Shown here piece by piece: positions 8,519 through 17,314 of a stretch of DNA of 64,000 bases; position 1 is the first letter of the stretch; every line of letters begins with the position of its first letter. A program made the position numbers and the translations under genes. Under the pieces are notes generated by a model. It did no database searches. It had not been told where the DNA came from and was given only the letters and a program-made list of their open reading frames with translations. This DNA is from Pseudomonas sp. GL-B-19 (GTDB lineage Bacteria; Pseudomonadota; Gammaproteobacteria; Pseudomonadales; Pseudomonadaceae). Where the stretch lies: positions 93,685-157,684 of the forward strand of contig NZ_JAHBDK010000012.1 in the NCBI RefSeq assembly GCF_019956415.1. The letters are read 5' to 3'.

Positions 8519-9367
8519 ATGAAAGTCGAACAATTGACCTGCAACATTGGCGCCGAACTGATCGGCGTCAACCTCGCCGATGCGGTGCATGACGACGGTC
8601 TTTTTGCCGAGATTCGTGCCCAGTTGCTCAAGCATCGTGTGGTGTTCCTGCGAGATCAGGACATCAGCCGCGCCGAACACGTGGCCTTCGCCCGACGTTT
8701 CGGCGAGCTGGAGGATCACCCGGTGGCCGGCAGTGACCCGGATCATCCGGGACTGGTGCGCATCTACAAGAATCCGGACCAACCAATGGACCGCTACGAG
8801 AACGCCTGGCACACCGATGCCACTTGGCGCGAGGCCCCGCCGATGGGGTGTGTGCTGCGTTGCGTAGAGTGCCCGCCCGTGGGCGGCGACACCATGTGGA
8901 CCAACATGGTGGAGGCGTATGCGCGCCTGCCGGAAGACGTAAAAGTGAAGATCGCCGACCTGCGTGCCCGTCACAGCATCGAAGCGAGCTTTGGCGCGGC
9001 CATGCCGATCGAGAAACGTCTGGCGCTCAAGGCGATGTACCCGGATGCCGAGCACCCGGTGGTGCGTACTCACCCGGAGACTGGGGAAAAGGTGTTGTTC
9101 GTCAACGCCTTCACCACCCACATCAGCAACTACCACACCCCTGATCGGGTGCGTTTCGGCCAGGACGCAAACCCTGGTGCGGGCGAGTTGCTGCGCTACC
9201 TGATCAGCCAGGCGTACATCCCTGAGTATCAGGTGCGCTGGCGCTGGAAACCCAACAGCATCGCGATCTGGGACAACCGCAGTACCCAGCATTACGCGGT
9301 CATGGATTACCCGCCGTGCCATCGCAAGATGGAACGCGCCGGGATTATCGGTGACAAGACGTTCTGA
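8519..9367 (+). CDS. TauD/TfdA-family 2-oxoglutarate-dependent dioxygenase
   Basis: 282 residues, normal for the family. The iron facial triad is visible as H98-x-D100 (WHTDATW) and distal His258 (NRSTQHYAV). Arg269 is suitably placed to hold the 2-oxoglutarate carboxylate. Members hydroxylate carbon next to sulfonate (taurine) or ether oxygen (2,4-D), releasing sulfite or a phenol plus an aldehyde. The substrate cannot be read from sequence. AAGGAG precedes the start. Its position with a beta-keto acid cleavage enzyme and a YeiH-type exporter suggests an initiating oxidation step, possibly of a sulfonate. Confidence 0.9.
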   Translation: MKVEQLTCNIGAELIGVNLADAVHDDGLFAEIRAQLLKHRVVFLRDQDISRAEHVAFARRFGELEDHPVAGSDPDHPGLVRIYKNPDQPMDRYENAWHTDATWREAPPMGCVLRCVECPPVGGDTMWTNMVEAYARLPEDVKVKIADLRARHSIEASFGAAMPIEKRLALKAMYPDAEHPVVRTHPETGEKVLFVNAFTTHISNYHTPDRVRFGQDANPGAGELLRYLISQAYIPEYQVRWRWKPNSIAIWDNRSTQHYAVMDYPPCHRKMERAGIIGDKTF

Positions 9368-9450
9368 TCAACGCCCTCTGTATTAGCACTCGTAGAGTCG
9401 CCTGCCAGGCATGACCGGCAGGCGGACAACCATAAAAACTGGAGTAACTC

Positions 9451-10503
9451 ATGCAATTCTTCGACGATTCCCTGCACCCGGAAAACATGGACAAAGTGGT
9501 CATCACCGTGGCCCCGTACGGCCCCGAGTGGATGCCGGAAGACTTCCCGGAAGACATCCCGCTGACGATGGATGAACAAGTTCAGAAAGCGGTCGAGTGC
9601 TACGAAGCCGGTGCCACGGTTCTGCACCTGCATGTGCGTGAGCTGGACGGCAAGGGCTCCAAGCGTCTGTCCAAGTTCAACGAATTGATTGCCGGCGTAC
9701 GTGAAGCAGTGCCGGACATGATTATCCAGGTTGGCGGTTCGATTTCGTTCGCACCTGAAAGCGATGGCGAAGCCGCCCTGTGGTTGTCCGACGATACCCG
9801 CCACATGTTGGCCGAGCTGACGCCAAAACCGGATCAGGTCACGGTGGCGATCAACACCGTCCAGATGAACATCATGGAGCTGCTGTATCCGGAATACCTG
9901 GAAGGCACTTCCCTGGCCAACCCGGCCTATCAGGCTGCCTACAGCGAAATGACCGTGCCAGCCGGCCCGGCCTGGGTTGCCGAGCACCTCAAGCGTCTGA
10001 TGGCCAACGGCATTCAGCCGCACTTCCAACTGACTGGCATGCATTCCTTGGAAACCCTCGAGCGTCTGGTGCGCAGGGGCGTCTACAAAGGCCCGTTGAA
10101 CCTGACCTGGATCGGCATTGGTGGCGGTTTCGACGGCCCGAATCCGTTCAACTTCTTCAACTTCCTCCATCGCGCGCCGGACGGTTCCACTGTGACCTCC
10201 GAATCGCTGCTCAAAAACGTAATGCCGTTCAACACCATGTCGATGGCCATGGGCATGCACCCACGTGTGGGCAATGAAGACACCATCATTGACCACAAGG
10301 GCGACCGTTTCGGCTCGGTTGCGCAGATCAAACAGACCGTGCGCATCGCTCACGAACTGGGTCGCGAAATCGCCACCGGCAAAGAAGCCCGCGAGATCTA
10401 TCGCATCGGCGTGCAGTACGAAACTATCGAAGAAACTCTGCTGGCCAACGGCATGGCCCCCAACCGCAAGGCTGGGCAGAAAGGTGTGCCGCAACGCGGC
10501 TGA
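9451..10503 (+). CDS. Beta-keto acid cleavage enzyme (BKACE, DUF849)
   Basis: 350 residues, longer than the roughly 275-310 common in this family. It is a TIM-barrel zinc enzyme. HLHVR near residues 59-63 supplies the two zinc histidines (H59, H61), and VGNEDTI near the C-terminal third is the other family hallmark. BKACEs condense a beta-keto acid with acetyl-CoA and split it into acetoacetate and a CoA thioester; Kce in lysine fermentation is the model. Substrate specificity is set by pocket residues I cannot decode here. GGAGT precedes the ATG. A gap of 83 bases separates it from the dioxygenase gene. Confidence 0.9.
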   Translation: MQFFDDSLHPENMDKVVITVAPYGPEWMPEDFPEDIPLTMDEQVQKAVECYEAGATVLHLHVRELDGKGSKRLSKFNELIAGVREAVPDMIIQVGGSISFAPESDGEAALWLSDDTRHMLAELTPKPDQVTVAINTVQMNIMELLYPEYLEGTSLANPAYQAAYSEMTVPAGPAWVAEHLKRLMANGIQPHFQLTGMHSLETLERLVRRGVYKGPLNLTWIGIGGGFDGPNPFNFFNFLHRAPDGSTVTSESLLKNVMPFNTMSMAMGMHPRVGNEDTIIDHKGDRFGSVAQIKQTVRIAHELGREIATGKEAREIYRIGVQYETIEETLLANGMAPNRKAGQKGVPQRG

Positions 10504-10595
10504 CCGGCAGCGAGGGCGGGAGGTCGGTGACCTCTCGCTCGCTGTTTTGCAATTCGCTCGATAACAAAAATAAAACGAAGTTTCGAGGAGGCTGC

Positions 10596-11927
10596 ATGGC
10601 CTTTCACCCAATCGCCGCCGGCGATGACGACACCAGTGGTGTCGGTATTGCGCGCAAATATGCCTGGATCGTCTTCGCACTGACGTTCGGCTTGTTGATT
10701 TCCGATTACATGTCCCGCCAAGTGCTGAACGCCGTATTTCCGATGCTCAAGGGCGAGTGGGCCCTGACTGACGGCCAACTCGGCCTGCTCAGCGGCATTG
10801 TGGCCTTGATGGTCGGCTTGCTGACCTTTCCATTGTCATTAATGGCTGACCGCTTCGGCCGGGTTAAAAGTCTGGCGCTGATGGCGCTGTTGTGGAGTAT
10901 CGCCACGCTGGGCTGCGCATTGGCGCAGGACTACCAGCAAATGTTTATCGCCCGCTTCATGGTGGGTGTCGGTGAGGCTGCCTATGGCAGCGTCGGTATT
11001 GCTGTAGTGATTTCGGTGTTTCCGAAACACATGCGAGCAACGCTGGCCAGTGCCTTCATGGCGGGCGGTATGTTCGGCTCGGTGTTGGGCATGGCCTTGG
11101 GCGGCGCTATTGCGGCCAAGCTGGGCTGGCGCTGGTCGTTTGCCGGTATGGCTCTGTTTGGTCTGATGTTGGCGGTGCTGTACCCGATCATCGTCAAGGA
11201 GGCGCGTATTGCACCTCAGCGTGCGGCACAAGCCGGCAAAAAAGTCAGCGCGGTGGTCAAGCGCCCATTGCGCACGTTGTGCTCCAGCCCTTCGGTGATT
11301 GCGGCTTACATCGGCAGTGGCTTGCAGCTGTTCGTCGGCGGCACCGTGATTGTGTGGATGCCCAGCTACCTCAACCGTTACTACGACATGCCGACCGACA
11401 AGGCTGGCGGTATGGCGGCGATTATTGTCCTGTGCAGCGGTGCCGGGATGATCCTGTGCGGCATGCTCAGTGATCGGATGTGCCGCCAGTCGGCAGAGCG
11501 CAAGGTCGCTCTGGCCATCGCCTATTGCCTGGGCAGCTGCCTGCTGTTGTCAGCGGCATTCGCCTTGCCGCCGGGACCTGCGCAATTGTTGTTGATTTGC
11601 CTGGGCATGTTGATTGCCGCCGGCACCACCGGGCCCGCCGGGGCGATGGTTGCCAACCTGACTCATTACTCGGTGCACGGTACGGCGTTTGCCACGCTGA
11701 CCCTGGCCAACAACTTGCTCGGCCTGGCGCCGGGGCCGTTCATTACCGGCAAGGTATCCGACATGATCGGCTTGCAGGCGGCCTTCCAGTTAGTGCCGCT
11801 GGTGAGCATCGCGGCAGCAGCCGTGTTCTTTTATGCCAAATGCCATTACCAGAAGGATATTGCCCGGCTGGCGGGTGAGCATGTCAACGATTCGGTAAGT
11901 GAAACTGCGGTAGAGGTGAAGGTGTGA
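10596..11927 (+). CDS. MFS transporter
   Basis: 443 residues, twelve predicted membrane helices. The MFS loop 2-3 motif appears as LMADRFGRVKSLA, and GVGEAAYGSVG lies in helix 4-5. The ATG at 10596 is preceded by a strong GAGGAGG site; the frame is open further upstream but lacks a better start. The protein resembles the anion:cation or aromatic-acid symporter groups, so it probably imports the substrate of this operon. Its stop overlaps the next start (GTGA), so translation is coupled. Confidence 0.9.
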   Translation: MAFHPIAAGDDDTSGVGIARKYAWIVFALTFGLLISDYMSRQVLNAVFPMLKGEWALTDGQLGLLSGIVALMVGLLTFPLSLMADRFGRVKSLALMALLWSIATLGCALAQDYQQMFIARFMVGVGEAAYGSVGIAVVISVFPKHMRATLASAFMAGGMFGSVLGMALGGAIAAKLGWRWSFAGMALFGLMLAVLYPIIVKEARIAPQRAAQAGKKVSAVVKRPLRTLCSSPSVIAAYIGSGLQLFVGGTVIVWMPSYLNRYYDMPTDKAGGMAAIIVLCSGAGMILCGMLSDRMCRQSAERKVALAIAYCLGSCLLLSAAFALPPGPAQLLLICLGMLIAAGTTGPAGAMVANLTHYSVHGTAFATLTLANNLLGLAPGPFITGKVSDMIGLQAAFQLVPLVSIAAAAVFFYAKCHYQKDIARLAGEHVNDSVSETAVEVKV

Positions 11928-12586
11928 GTGGTCGTTTACGTATTGATGTGTTTTTCGATTTTATCTGCCCTTGGTGCTTGATCGGAAAACGCCAACTGGA
12001 GCGCGCTCTAGAGTCGCTGCACTCGCTGCAACCGGAAGTTCTGGTGACCACGGTGTGGCATGGGGTGCAGTTACTGCCTCATATACCGGTACAAGGTGAA
12101 CCGTTCGCCGAGTTCTATCTCAATCGTCTGGGCAGTGCCGAAGCGGTGGCGATGCGTCAGGCCCAAGTGCGGCAGGCCGCGCAGGCGGTAGGGGTGCCCA
12201 TCGATTTGAGCCGCATCGCCACGATGCCTAATACGGCTGACGCCCATCGTTTGCTGGCGCACGCCAACACACGGGGGAGCGCAGCTCAGCGCGACTTGTT
12301 GCTTGAGCGCTTGTTCGCCGCGTACTTCCAGAACGGCGAGGACCTGGGTTGCCGCGAGACGTTGATCACCATCGCCCAATCGTGCGGTTACGACGCTGAC
12401 GCGGTGAAGGACTACCTGCAAGACGAATCCGGTCCCTTTGTCGGTAACGAGATTGGGGCCTCCAGCGGTGTGCCGAGTTTTCAGTTCGATAGCCAAATAA
12501 CGATGACCGGCGCGCAGCCTGCCGAGGTGCTGCTTGGCGCCATGTACGAAGCCTTGGAGCGCCAGCGCATGCGGTCCCCGTCATGA
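11924..12586 (+). CDS. DsbA-like (FrnE/HCCA isomerase family) oxidoreductase
   Basis: 220 residues starting with GTG, overlapping the transporter stop by four bases. Thioredoxin-fold N-terminus with the redox motif C15-P-W-C18 (FFDFICPWCLIGKRQ), followed by a helical insertion, as in FrnE and 2-hydroxychromene-2-carboxylate isomerases. There is no signal peptide, so it acts in the cytoplasm. FrnE-type proteins serve polyketide tailoring or thiol redox control. In this operon it may handle a thiol or sulfite-derived intermediate. That role is inference. Confidence 0.88.
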   Translation: MSGRLRIDVFFDFICPWCLIGKRQLERALESLHSLQPEVLVTTVWHGVQLLPHIPVQGEPFAEFYLNRLGSAEAVAMRQAQVRQAAQAVGVPIDLSRIATMPNTADAHRLLAHANTRGSAAQRDLLLERLFAAYFQNGEDLGCRETLITIAQSCGYDADAVKDYLQDESGPFVGNEIGASSGVPSFQFDSQITMTGAQPAEVLLGAMYEALERQRMRSPS

Positions 12587-12909
12587 CGCGTCGTGTCCCC
12601 GTACCTGCCGGAAAATTTCCACAGGCGGGCGGTCGTGCGCTGTTTGAGTTCGAGAACAAAAGCCTGGCGTTGTTCAACGTCGAGGGCGAGCTGTTTGCCA
12701 TCGATGACAGTTGCCCGCATCAGGGCGCTTCGCTGTGTGGCGGGCGTCTGGACGGCAGGGTTATTCAATGTTGCGCCCATGGCCTGCGCTTCGATCTGCG
12801 CAGCGGTTACCTGCTCAATTCCACCCAGCTCAAGGTCCCAAACTACCCGGTCGAAGTTGTCGACGACCAGGCCTTTATCGTTTTAGTTTCTGAGGAGTCC
12901 GCGCCATGA
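12583..12909 (+). CDS. Rieske [2Fe-2S] ferredoxin-like protein
   Basis: 108 residues, a stand-alone Rieske domain. The ligands C44-P-H46 (SCPHQGASLCGG) and C63-x-x-H66 (QCCAHGLRF) are both present and spaced as in Rieske ferredoxins and NirD-like proteins. It would carry electrons to or from a partner oxygenase or reductase. Both ends are ATGA overlaps with neighbours, so it is fully embedded in the operon. No Rieske oxygenase alpha subunit is encoded nearby; its redox partner here is unknown. Confidence 0.92.
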   Translation: MTRRVPVPAGKFPQAGGRALFEFENKSLALFNVEGELFAIDDSCPHQGASLCGGRLDGRVIQCCAHGLRFDLRSGYLLNSTQLKVPNYPVEVVDDQAFIVLVSEESAP

Positions 12910-13916
12910 GCGCCATCGCTCTTACCCGTATCCATAGCCGAACACGCGAACTGGCACCGGGTTTTATCGTTAGTCTGATCGTGGCAGCCGCCGCTACTTT
13001 TTTGTCCGAGCACTACGGTGCGCCGGTGATGCTGTTTGCCTTGCTGTTGGGCATGGCACTGAATTTCCTGGCCGGTGAGGGCGTCTGCAAGGCCGGCATC
13101 GAGTTTACGGCGCGCACCGTATTGCGCATCGGCGTGGCCTTGTTGGGTATGCGCATTACCCTTGAGCAGATTGCCGGGCTGGGCTGGAAGCCTGTAGCAC
13201 TGGTGGTGACGCTGGTGGTGGTGACCATTGGCGTTTCGGTGATCGCGGCCAAGCTGCTGGGTTTCCAGCGTTTGTTCGGCATGCTCACCGGTGGCGCAAC
13301 GGCGATCTGTGGCGCTTCGGCGGCGTTGGCGCTGGCGGCGGCATTGCCCAATCATCCGCAGAAAGAACGCGCCACACTGTTTACCGTCATTGGCGTGTCC
13401 GCCCTGTCGACCATGGCAATGATCGTTTATCCAATGATTGCCAACTGGTTTTCATTGTCACCGCAAATGGCGGGAATATTCCTCGGCGCCACCATCCACG
13501 ATGTGGCCCAAGTGGTTGGTGCCGGTTACAGCATGTCGACCGAAACGGGTGACACGGCGACGGTGGTCAAGCTGATGCGGGTCGCGATGCTCCTGCCGGT
13601 GATCGTCTGTGCGGCCATGGTGACGCGCATGCAGGGCGCCGACACCGGAGGCAAACGACCACCATTGCTGCCGTGGTTCGCCGTCGGTTTTCTGCTGCTG
13701 GCTTGCATCAACAGCACGGGATGGATAGCGCCCGCCGTGCAAGGCACGGTCAATGACCTGTCGCGCTGGTGCCTGGTGGTGTCCATCAGTGCCCTGGGCA
13801 TGAAGACTCAGCTCAAGGAGCTGGCCTCCGTCGGCATCAAGCCCATCCTCCTGATGGTGGGGGAGACGGTGTTCCTCGTCGTCCTGGTGCTGCTGTTGCT
13901 GCGCTGGGGGTTCTGA
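12906..13916 (+). CDS. YeiH-type putative sulfate/sulfite exporter (UPF0324)
   Basis: 336 residues with about ten membrane helices. The family signatures LGMALNFLAGEG, RIGVALLGMRI and TGGATAICGASAALA are clear. The proteins are often annotated as sulfate or anion exporters, on limited evidence. ATGA overlap with the Rieske gene makes it the last gene of the operon, and a strong terminator follows. With a TauD-type dioxygenase at the head of the operon, export of sulfite or sulfate released from an organosulfonate is a reasonable guess. Confidence 0.88.
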   Translation: MSAIALTRIHSRTRELAPGFIVSLIVAAAATFLSEHYGAPVMLFALLLGMALNFLAGEGVCKAGIEFTARTVLRIGVALLGMRITLEQIAGLGWKPVALVVTLVVVTIGVSVIAAKLLGFQRLFGMLTGGATAICGASAALALAAALPNHPQKERATLFTVIGVSALSTMAMIVYPMIANWFSLSPQMAGIFLGATIHDVAQVVGAGYSMSTETGDTATVVKLMRVAMLLPVIVCAAMVTRMQGADTGGKRPPLLPWFAVGFLLLACINSTGWIAPAVQGTVNDLSRWCLVVSISALGMKTQLKELASVGIKPILLMVGETVFLVVLVLLLLRWGF

Positions 13917-14010
13917 GCCCGACCTGAATCCGTTTTACGTAGTGCCGCCTTGCGTTTGACTCCTCAGCGCTTTGCGGCACTCGGTCGGTGTCACAAGCAT
14001 CGGCTTTTTG

Positions 14011-14040
14011 CGGCGACTGTAACAACAGTCGCCGTTTTTT
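14011..14040 (+). terminator. Rho-independent terminator of the catabolic operon
   Basis: Perfect 10-base-pair stem (cggcgactgt with acagtcgccg), loop aaca, followed by six T. It lies 95 bases after the exporter stop. Confidence 0.93.
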
Positions 14041-14061
14041 CGTTGGCTCGAAAACACTTCA

Positions 14062-14715
14062 TCACCAACTGCCATAGGGGATGCCGAAACGTTCGATGTA
14101 GCGTTGGGAGGAGTCTTTGATCTTGCCGTAAAAGCCGTTGTATTTGCCTTGATCGGGTCCTAACGGTTCGATGCCGACTTGCCCTCGGTCGACTTTGTGG
14201 GCGCGGAAGCAGTCGTCGCAGACCCAGACCTGAATGATGCCTCCCGGCGCCAGTCCCAGATTCAGGGCTGCACTCAGGTTAGCGGTGAACTGAGGGGTTT
14301 CGTGGCAGCGCTGGGCCGTCGAGTTGCGCATCATTTCACGGGTGGATTCGGAGATATCGATCCAGCCGGCGTAGGTCTTGCGTTCGACTGTCGATTGCCA
14401 ACGCACGAAGATGCGTTTCGGCAGGTCTGCGCCCAGCACTGGCATGCCGGCACCGCCAATACCCACCCAACCCCGCGCATTTTCGGTTCCATCTTCATGA
14501 TCACTTCTTGCGGCTGCACCCGATGCGACAGAGTGAAATATCCGACCATTGATGTCTTCGACTGCCGAGGTCTCGACCCACACCGTCATGTGGGCGGGTT
14601 CGGTAAAACCGATGTACCACCACCGTGTTTTGGGGTCGTTTTTGGCCGATAGTGGATCGACAGGATGGCATGCACTTATCGTTGCGAGTGCGAACAAAGC
14701 GGTCAGAATTTTCAT
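14062..14715 (-). CDS. DUF2931-type lipoprotein, tandem copy 2 (probable lipase immunity protein)
   Basis: 217 residues from the ATG at 14715. The signal peptide ends in a lipobox (ATISAC). The mature part begins HPVDPLSAKNDPKTRWWYIG and shows the DUF2931 pattern. It is nearly identical over the middle 150 residues to the copy at 14768-15424, but the signal peptide and a short C-terminal segment (GPDQGKYNGFYGKIK) differ. Periplasmic lipoproteins following DUF2235 lipase genes are typical immunity proteins of the Tle1 type. An in-frame start at 14730 adds five residues. Upstream bases 14716-14765 are a decayed copy of the end of the effector gene, showing how the duplication arose. Confidence 0.82.
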   Translation of the reverse strand: MKILTALFALATISACHPVDPLSAKNDPKTRWWYIGFTEPAHMTVWVETSAVEDINGRIFHSVASGAAARSDHEDGTENARGWVGIGGAGMPVLGADLPKRIFVRWQSTVERKTYAGWIDISESTREMMRNSTAQRCHETPQFTANLSAALNLGLAPGGIIQVWVCDDCFRAHKVDRGQVGIEPLGPDQGKYNGFYGKIKDSSQRYIERFGIPYGSW

Positions 14716-14767
14716 GGTTACAGTGTTCATTCCGGTACATGAGGGGGGTGTATCCGTACGGCATCCC

Positions 14768-15424
14768 TCACCAACTGCCATAGGGGATGCCGAAACGTTC
14801 GATGTAGCGTTGGGAGGAGTCTTTGATCTTCCAGGCGTAGCGCCCTTCATTTTTGCCAAGATAAGGGCCAAGAGGCTCGATACCGACTTGCCCTCGGTCG
14901 ACTTTGTGGGCGCGGAAACAGTCGTCCCAGACCCAGACCTGAATGATGCCGCCCGGCGCCAGTCCCAGATTCAGGGCTGCACTCAGGTTAGCGGTGAACT
15001 GAGGGGTTTCGTGGCAGCGCTGGGCCGTCGAGTTGCGCATCATTTCGCGGGTGGTTTCGGAGATATCAATCCAGCCTGCGTAGGTCTTGCGCTCGACTAT
15101 CGATTGCCAGCGCACGAAGATGCGTTTCGGCAGGTCTGCGCCCAGCACTGGCATGCCGGCACCGCCAATACCCACCCAACCCCGCGCATTTTCGGTTCCA
15201 TCTTCATGATCACTTCTTGCGGCTGCACCCGATGCGACAGAGTGAAATATCCGACCTTTGATGTCTTCAACTACCGAGGTCTCGACCCAAACCGTCATGT
15301 GGGCGGGTTCGGTAAAACCGATGTACCACCAACGTGTTTTGGGGTCGTTTTTAGCTGACAGTGGGTCGACGGCCTGGCAGGCTCCTATCGATAAAAACAC
15401 TAAAAGTGAGAAAAGTATTTTCAT
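14768..15424 (-). CDS. DUF2931-type lipoprotein, tandem copy 1 (probable lipase immunity protein)
   Basis: 218 residues from the ATG at 15424, two bases after the effector stop. A further start at 15439 would overlap the effector gene. The signal peptide has lipobox LSIGAC, then QAVDPLSAKND. It shares almost the whole central region with the second copy (a handful of substitutions, such as SVVEDIKG versus SAVEDING), but has its own signal peptide and GPYLGKNEGRYAWKIK near the end. Tight coupling to the DUF2235 lipase gene supports an immunity role in the outer periplasm. DUF2931 itself has no known enzymatic activity. Confidence 0.85.
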   Translation of the reverse strand: MKILFSLLVFLSIGACQAVDPLSAKNDPKTRWWYIGFTEPAHMTVWVETSVVEDIKGRIFHSVASGAAARSDHEDGTENARGWVGIGGAGMPVLGADLPKRIFVRWQSIVERKTYAGWIDISETTREMMRNSTAQRCHETPQFTANLSAALNLGLAPGGIIQVWVWDDCFRAHKVDRGQVGIEPLGPYLGKNEGRYAWKIKDSSQRYIERFGIPYGSW

Positions 15425-15426
15425 GG

Positions 15427-17016
15427 TTACAGCGTCCATTCCGGTACATGAGGGTGGTACACCCGTACGGCATCCGCCGTCGGGACATGGGCATAGGCCA
15501 GTTGAAATGTGGTGGCGCGTGGTCCCGAGAGAAAGGTCGGGTTCCAGTGCGCTGACTGATGGATGTAGTGCAGCTTCAGTAATTTCTCCTCACTCGACGT
15601 AATGTTGTAGTCACCCGCGACGAATCGCTCACAAAGACTTTTCAAGTCGTCCGGCACATCGGTTTCTGGCTCGTCTGGGATGGGTAAGAATTCACAGCCG
15701 TGTTTTTTCGCCGCCTCATACATCACCCGCAGGTACACCAGCGACAATCCAGCGCCGATCTTGCGCCGTAGCTGCAACCCGACAAACACGCGCTTTTGTT
15801 TCGGCGCATGTTGCTCTCTTGGTTCAGGCCGTAGCGTTACCGGGGCAGGGGTGATCAGCTCCAGCATCTCCAGTGGCCAACCCTTGGTGTGCCACTTCGC
15901 CCGTTCCTGTTGGGCTTCGCAGTAGATCGAAGTGGTTTTTACGTCGGTGAATTCGCCAACCTCCAAGGCCTGCATCGGGCTGAGTAAGACGCACTCTTCG
16001 ATTTCATCGCGGTAACCACCGCCGATATCCGAGTGAACGCCCGGCAGGCTGATTTCCGAATGATCCGGGCTGACGCTGTTGAGGGCGAAATTGGCGCGGT
16101 ACTCGTCCCGTGCTACCAGTTGCACAACATTGGGAAAGAAGCGCGGCATCAAATACAACTTGACCCCCGGGGCTGCCGGGCTGCGCACATAGCCCAGGTT
16201 ACTCAGGCCGCCCACAGACGCGACAGTGTCGAACAGGCCGATAAACCCGGTGCTGACCCCTTCACCAAACACCTTGCTGAACCCTCGGGCGAACAGGCTG
16301 TCCGGCAGGTTCAGGGTTTCCCTGAGCGCATTGTCGGACCTGTTCAGGCACAAGCAGGCGAAATGTCGGGCGGCGGCCGCACCACGGCTGAAGCCAAAGA
16401 CATCGAAGATCAGGCGCTGAATCTGGATGTTTGGGTTGCGACTATGAAAGATGCGTAATCGTTGTTTGATCAGATCGAACGCGAGATTCACCCGTGCTTC
16501 GATACCTGTATCTCCTCGGCCCAATGCCGCACCGAGTAGGCTGTCTTGCTCGCCAGCCGTTGTGCCAATGCCTTCGATGTAGACCTTATCGAATGCCAGT
16601 TTCTTCTGAATAATTTCTTGTGCTGTCGACTCCAAGTACAAGTCATACAACCGCTTAACATTCGTCACTTCCCCTCCATAACTACTGTCAGGGTCTTGCA
16701 TGTACGGCTTGCAACTCCCATCCATATCCTGCTTGGACACTGGATGATGAGCGCCGCACTTTCGCCCCATCTCGACATTGAACGGGTTGTTGCCAGTGCC
16801 ATCGAAAAACACCCCGATACGCAGAGTGATCTTCACCCGCGAGGCTTCCTCACGTGCTTCCCTGGCTTCCCAGGCTGTGTTGAGCGCCTCTTCCCTTGTC
16901 CGTTGTCGGGCCATTGCTTCGTCATATTTGCGTTGTTCCGCTGCCTGGTCCGGTCGCGGGCCTCGACTGCGGCTGCGGCAAATCGCACATTGGCAACCCC
17001 CAGAGCCATTTTTCAT
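15427..17016 (-). CDS. Tle1-like T6SS phospholipase effector (DUF2235)
   Basis: 529 residues from the ATG at 17016, with AGGGAT upstream. The N-terminus has a short cysteine motif (CQCAIC) and a charged coiled helix. The DUF2235 domain starts at TLRIGVFFDGTGNN. The nucleophile lies in GFSRGA (Ser211). Asp263 (GLFDTVASVG) and His328 (GVHSDIGGGY) complete a credible catalytic triad. Tle1 effectors cleave phospholipids in the periplasm of rival cells after delivery by a type VI secretion system. No VgrG, PAAR or adaptor gene lies beside it, so it is an orphan effector locus relying on secretion genes elsewhere. Two lipoprotein immunity candidates follow directly. Confidence 0.88.
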   Translation of the reverse strand: MKNGSGGCQCAICRSRSRGPRPDQAAEQRKYDEAMARQRTREEALNTAWEAREAREEASRVKITLRIGVFFDGTGNNPFNVEMGRKCGAHHPVSKQDMDGSCKPYMQDPDSSYGGEVTNVKRLYDLYLESTAQEIIQKKLAFDKVYIEGIGTTAGEQDSLLGAALGRGDTGIEARVNLAFDLIKQRLRIFHSRNPNIQIQRLIFDVFGFSRGAAAARHFACLCLNRSDNALRETLNLPDSLFARGFSKVFGEGVSTGFIGLFDTVASVGGLSNLGYVRSPAAPGVKLYLMPRFFPNVVQLVARDEYRANFALNSVSPDHSEISLPGVHSDIGGGYRDEIEECVLLSPMQALEVGEFTDVKTTSIYCEAQQERAKWHTKGWPLEMLELITPAPVTLRPEPREQHAPKQKRVFVGLQLRRKIGAGLSLVYLRVMYEAAKKHGCEFLPIPDEPETDVPDDLKSLCERFVAGDYNITSSEEKLLKLHYIHQSAHWNPTFLSGPRATTFQLAYAHVPTADAVRVYHPHVPEWTL

Positions 17017-17212
17017 GGATGCATCCCTCGAGCGCAAAGCCCTTCCCTGGGCGCCAGATCAAATGATTGGTGTCAGGGAGAAACGATGCGCTCTTGGGAA
17101 TGGGCGACGCTGCCAGTCGCAGCCTGATTACTTGTAGGATCGGGATGGGATGCTTGAAGCCCGGGGATGTCAGAAAAGGCTTCAGGCAATGAACAGTGGC
17201 GAGGGAGCTTGT

Positions 17213-17306
17213 TGTGGCGAGGGGGCTCGCCCCCGTTCGGTTGCGCAGCAGCCGTCGTTTTTTGGGGCTGCTGCGCGGCCCAACGGGGGCGAGCCCCCTC
17301 GCCACA
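17213..17306. repeat. REPIN-like inverted repeat
   Basis: Outer arms of 25 bases are perfectly complementary (tgtggcgagggggctcgccc and its complement at the right end). An inner pair (gcgcagcagcc/ggctgctgcgc) flanks a T-run. Lies between the effector gene and the end of the DUF6124 gene; may also act as a bidirectional terminator. Confidence 0.85.
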
Positions 17307-17314
17307 GGAAGCGG

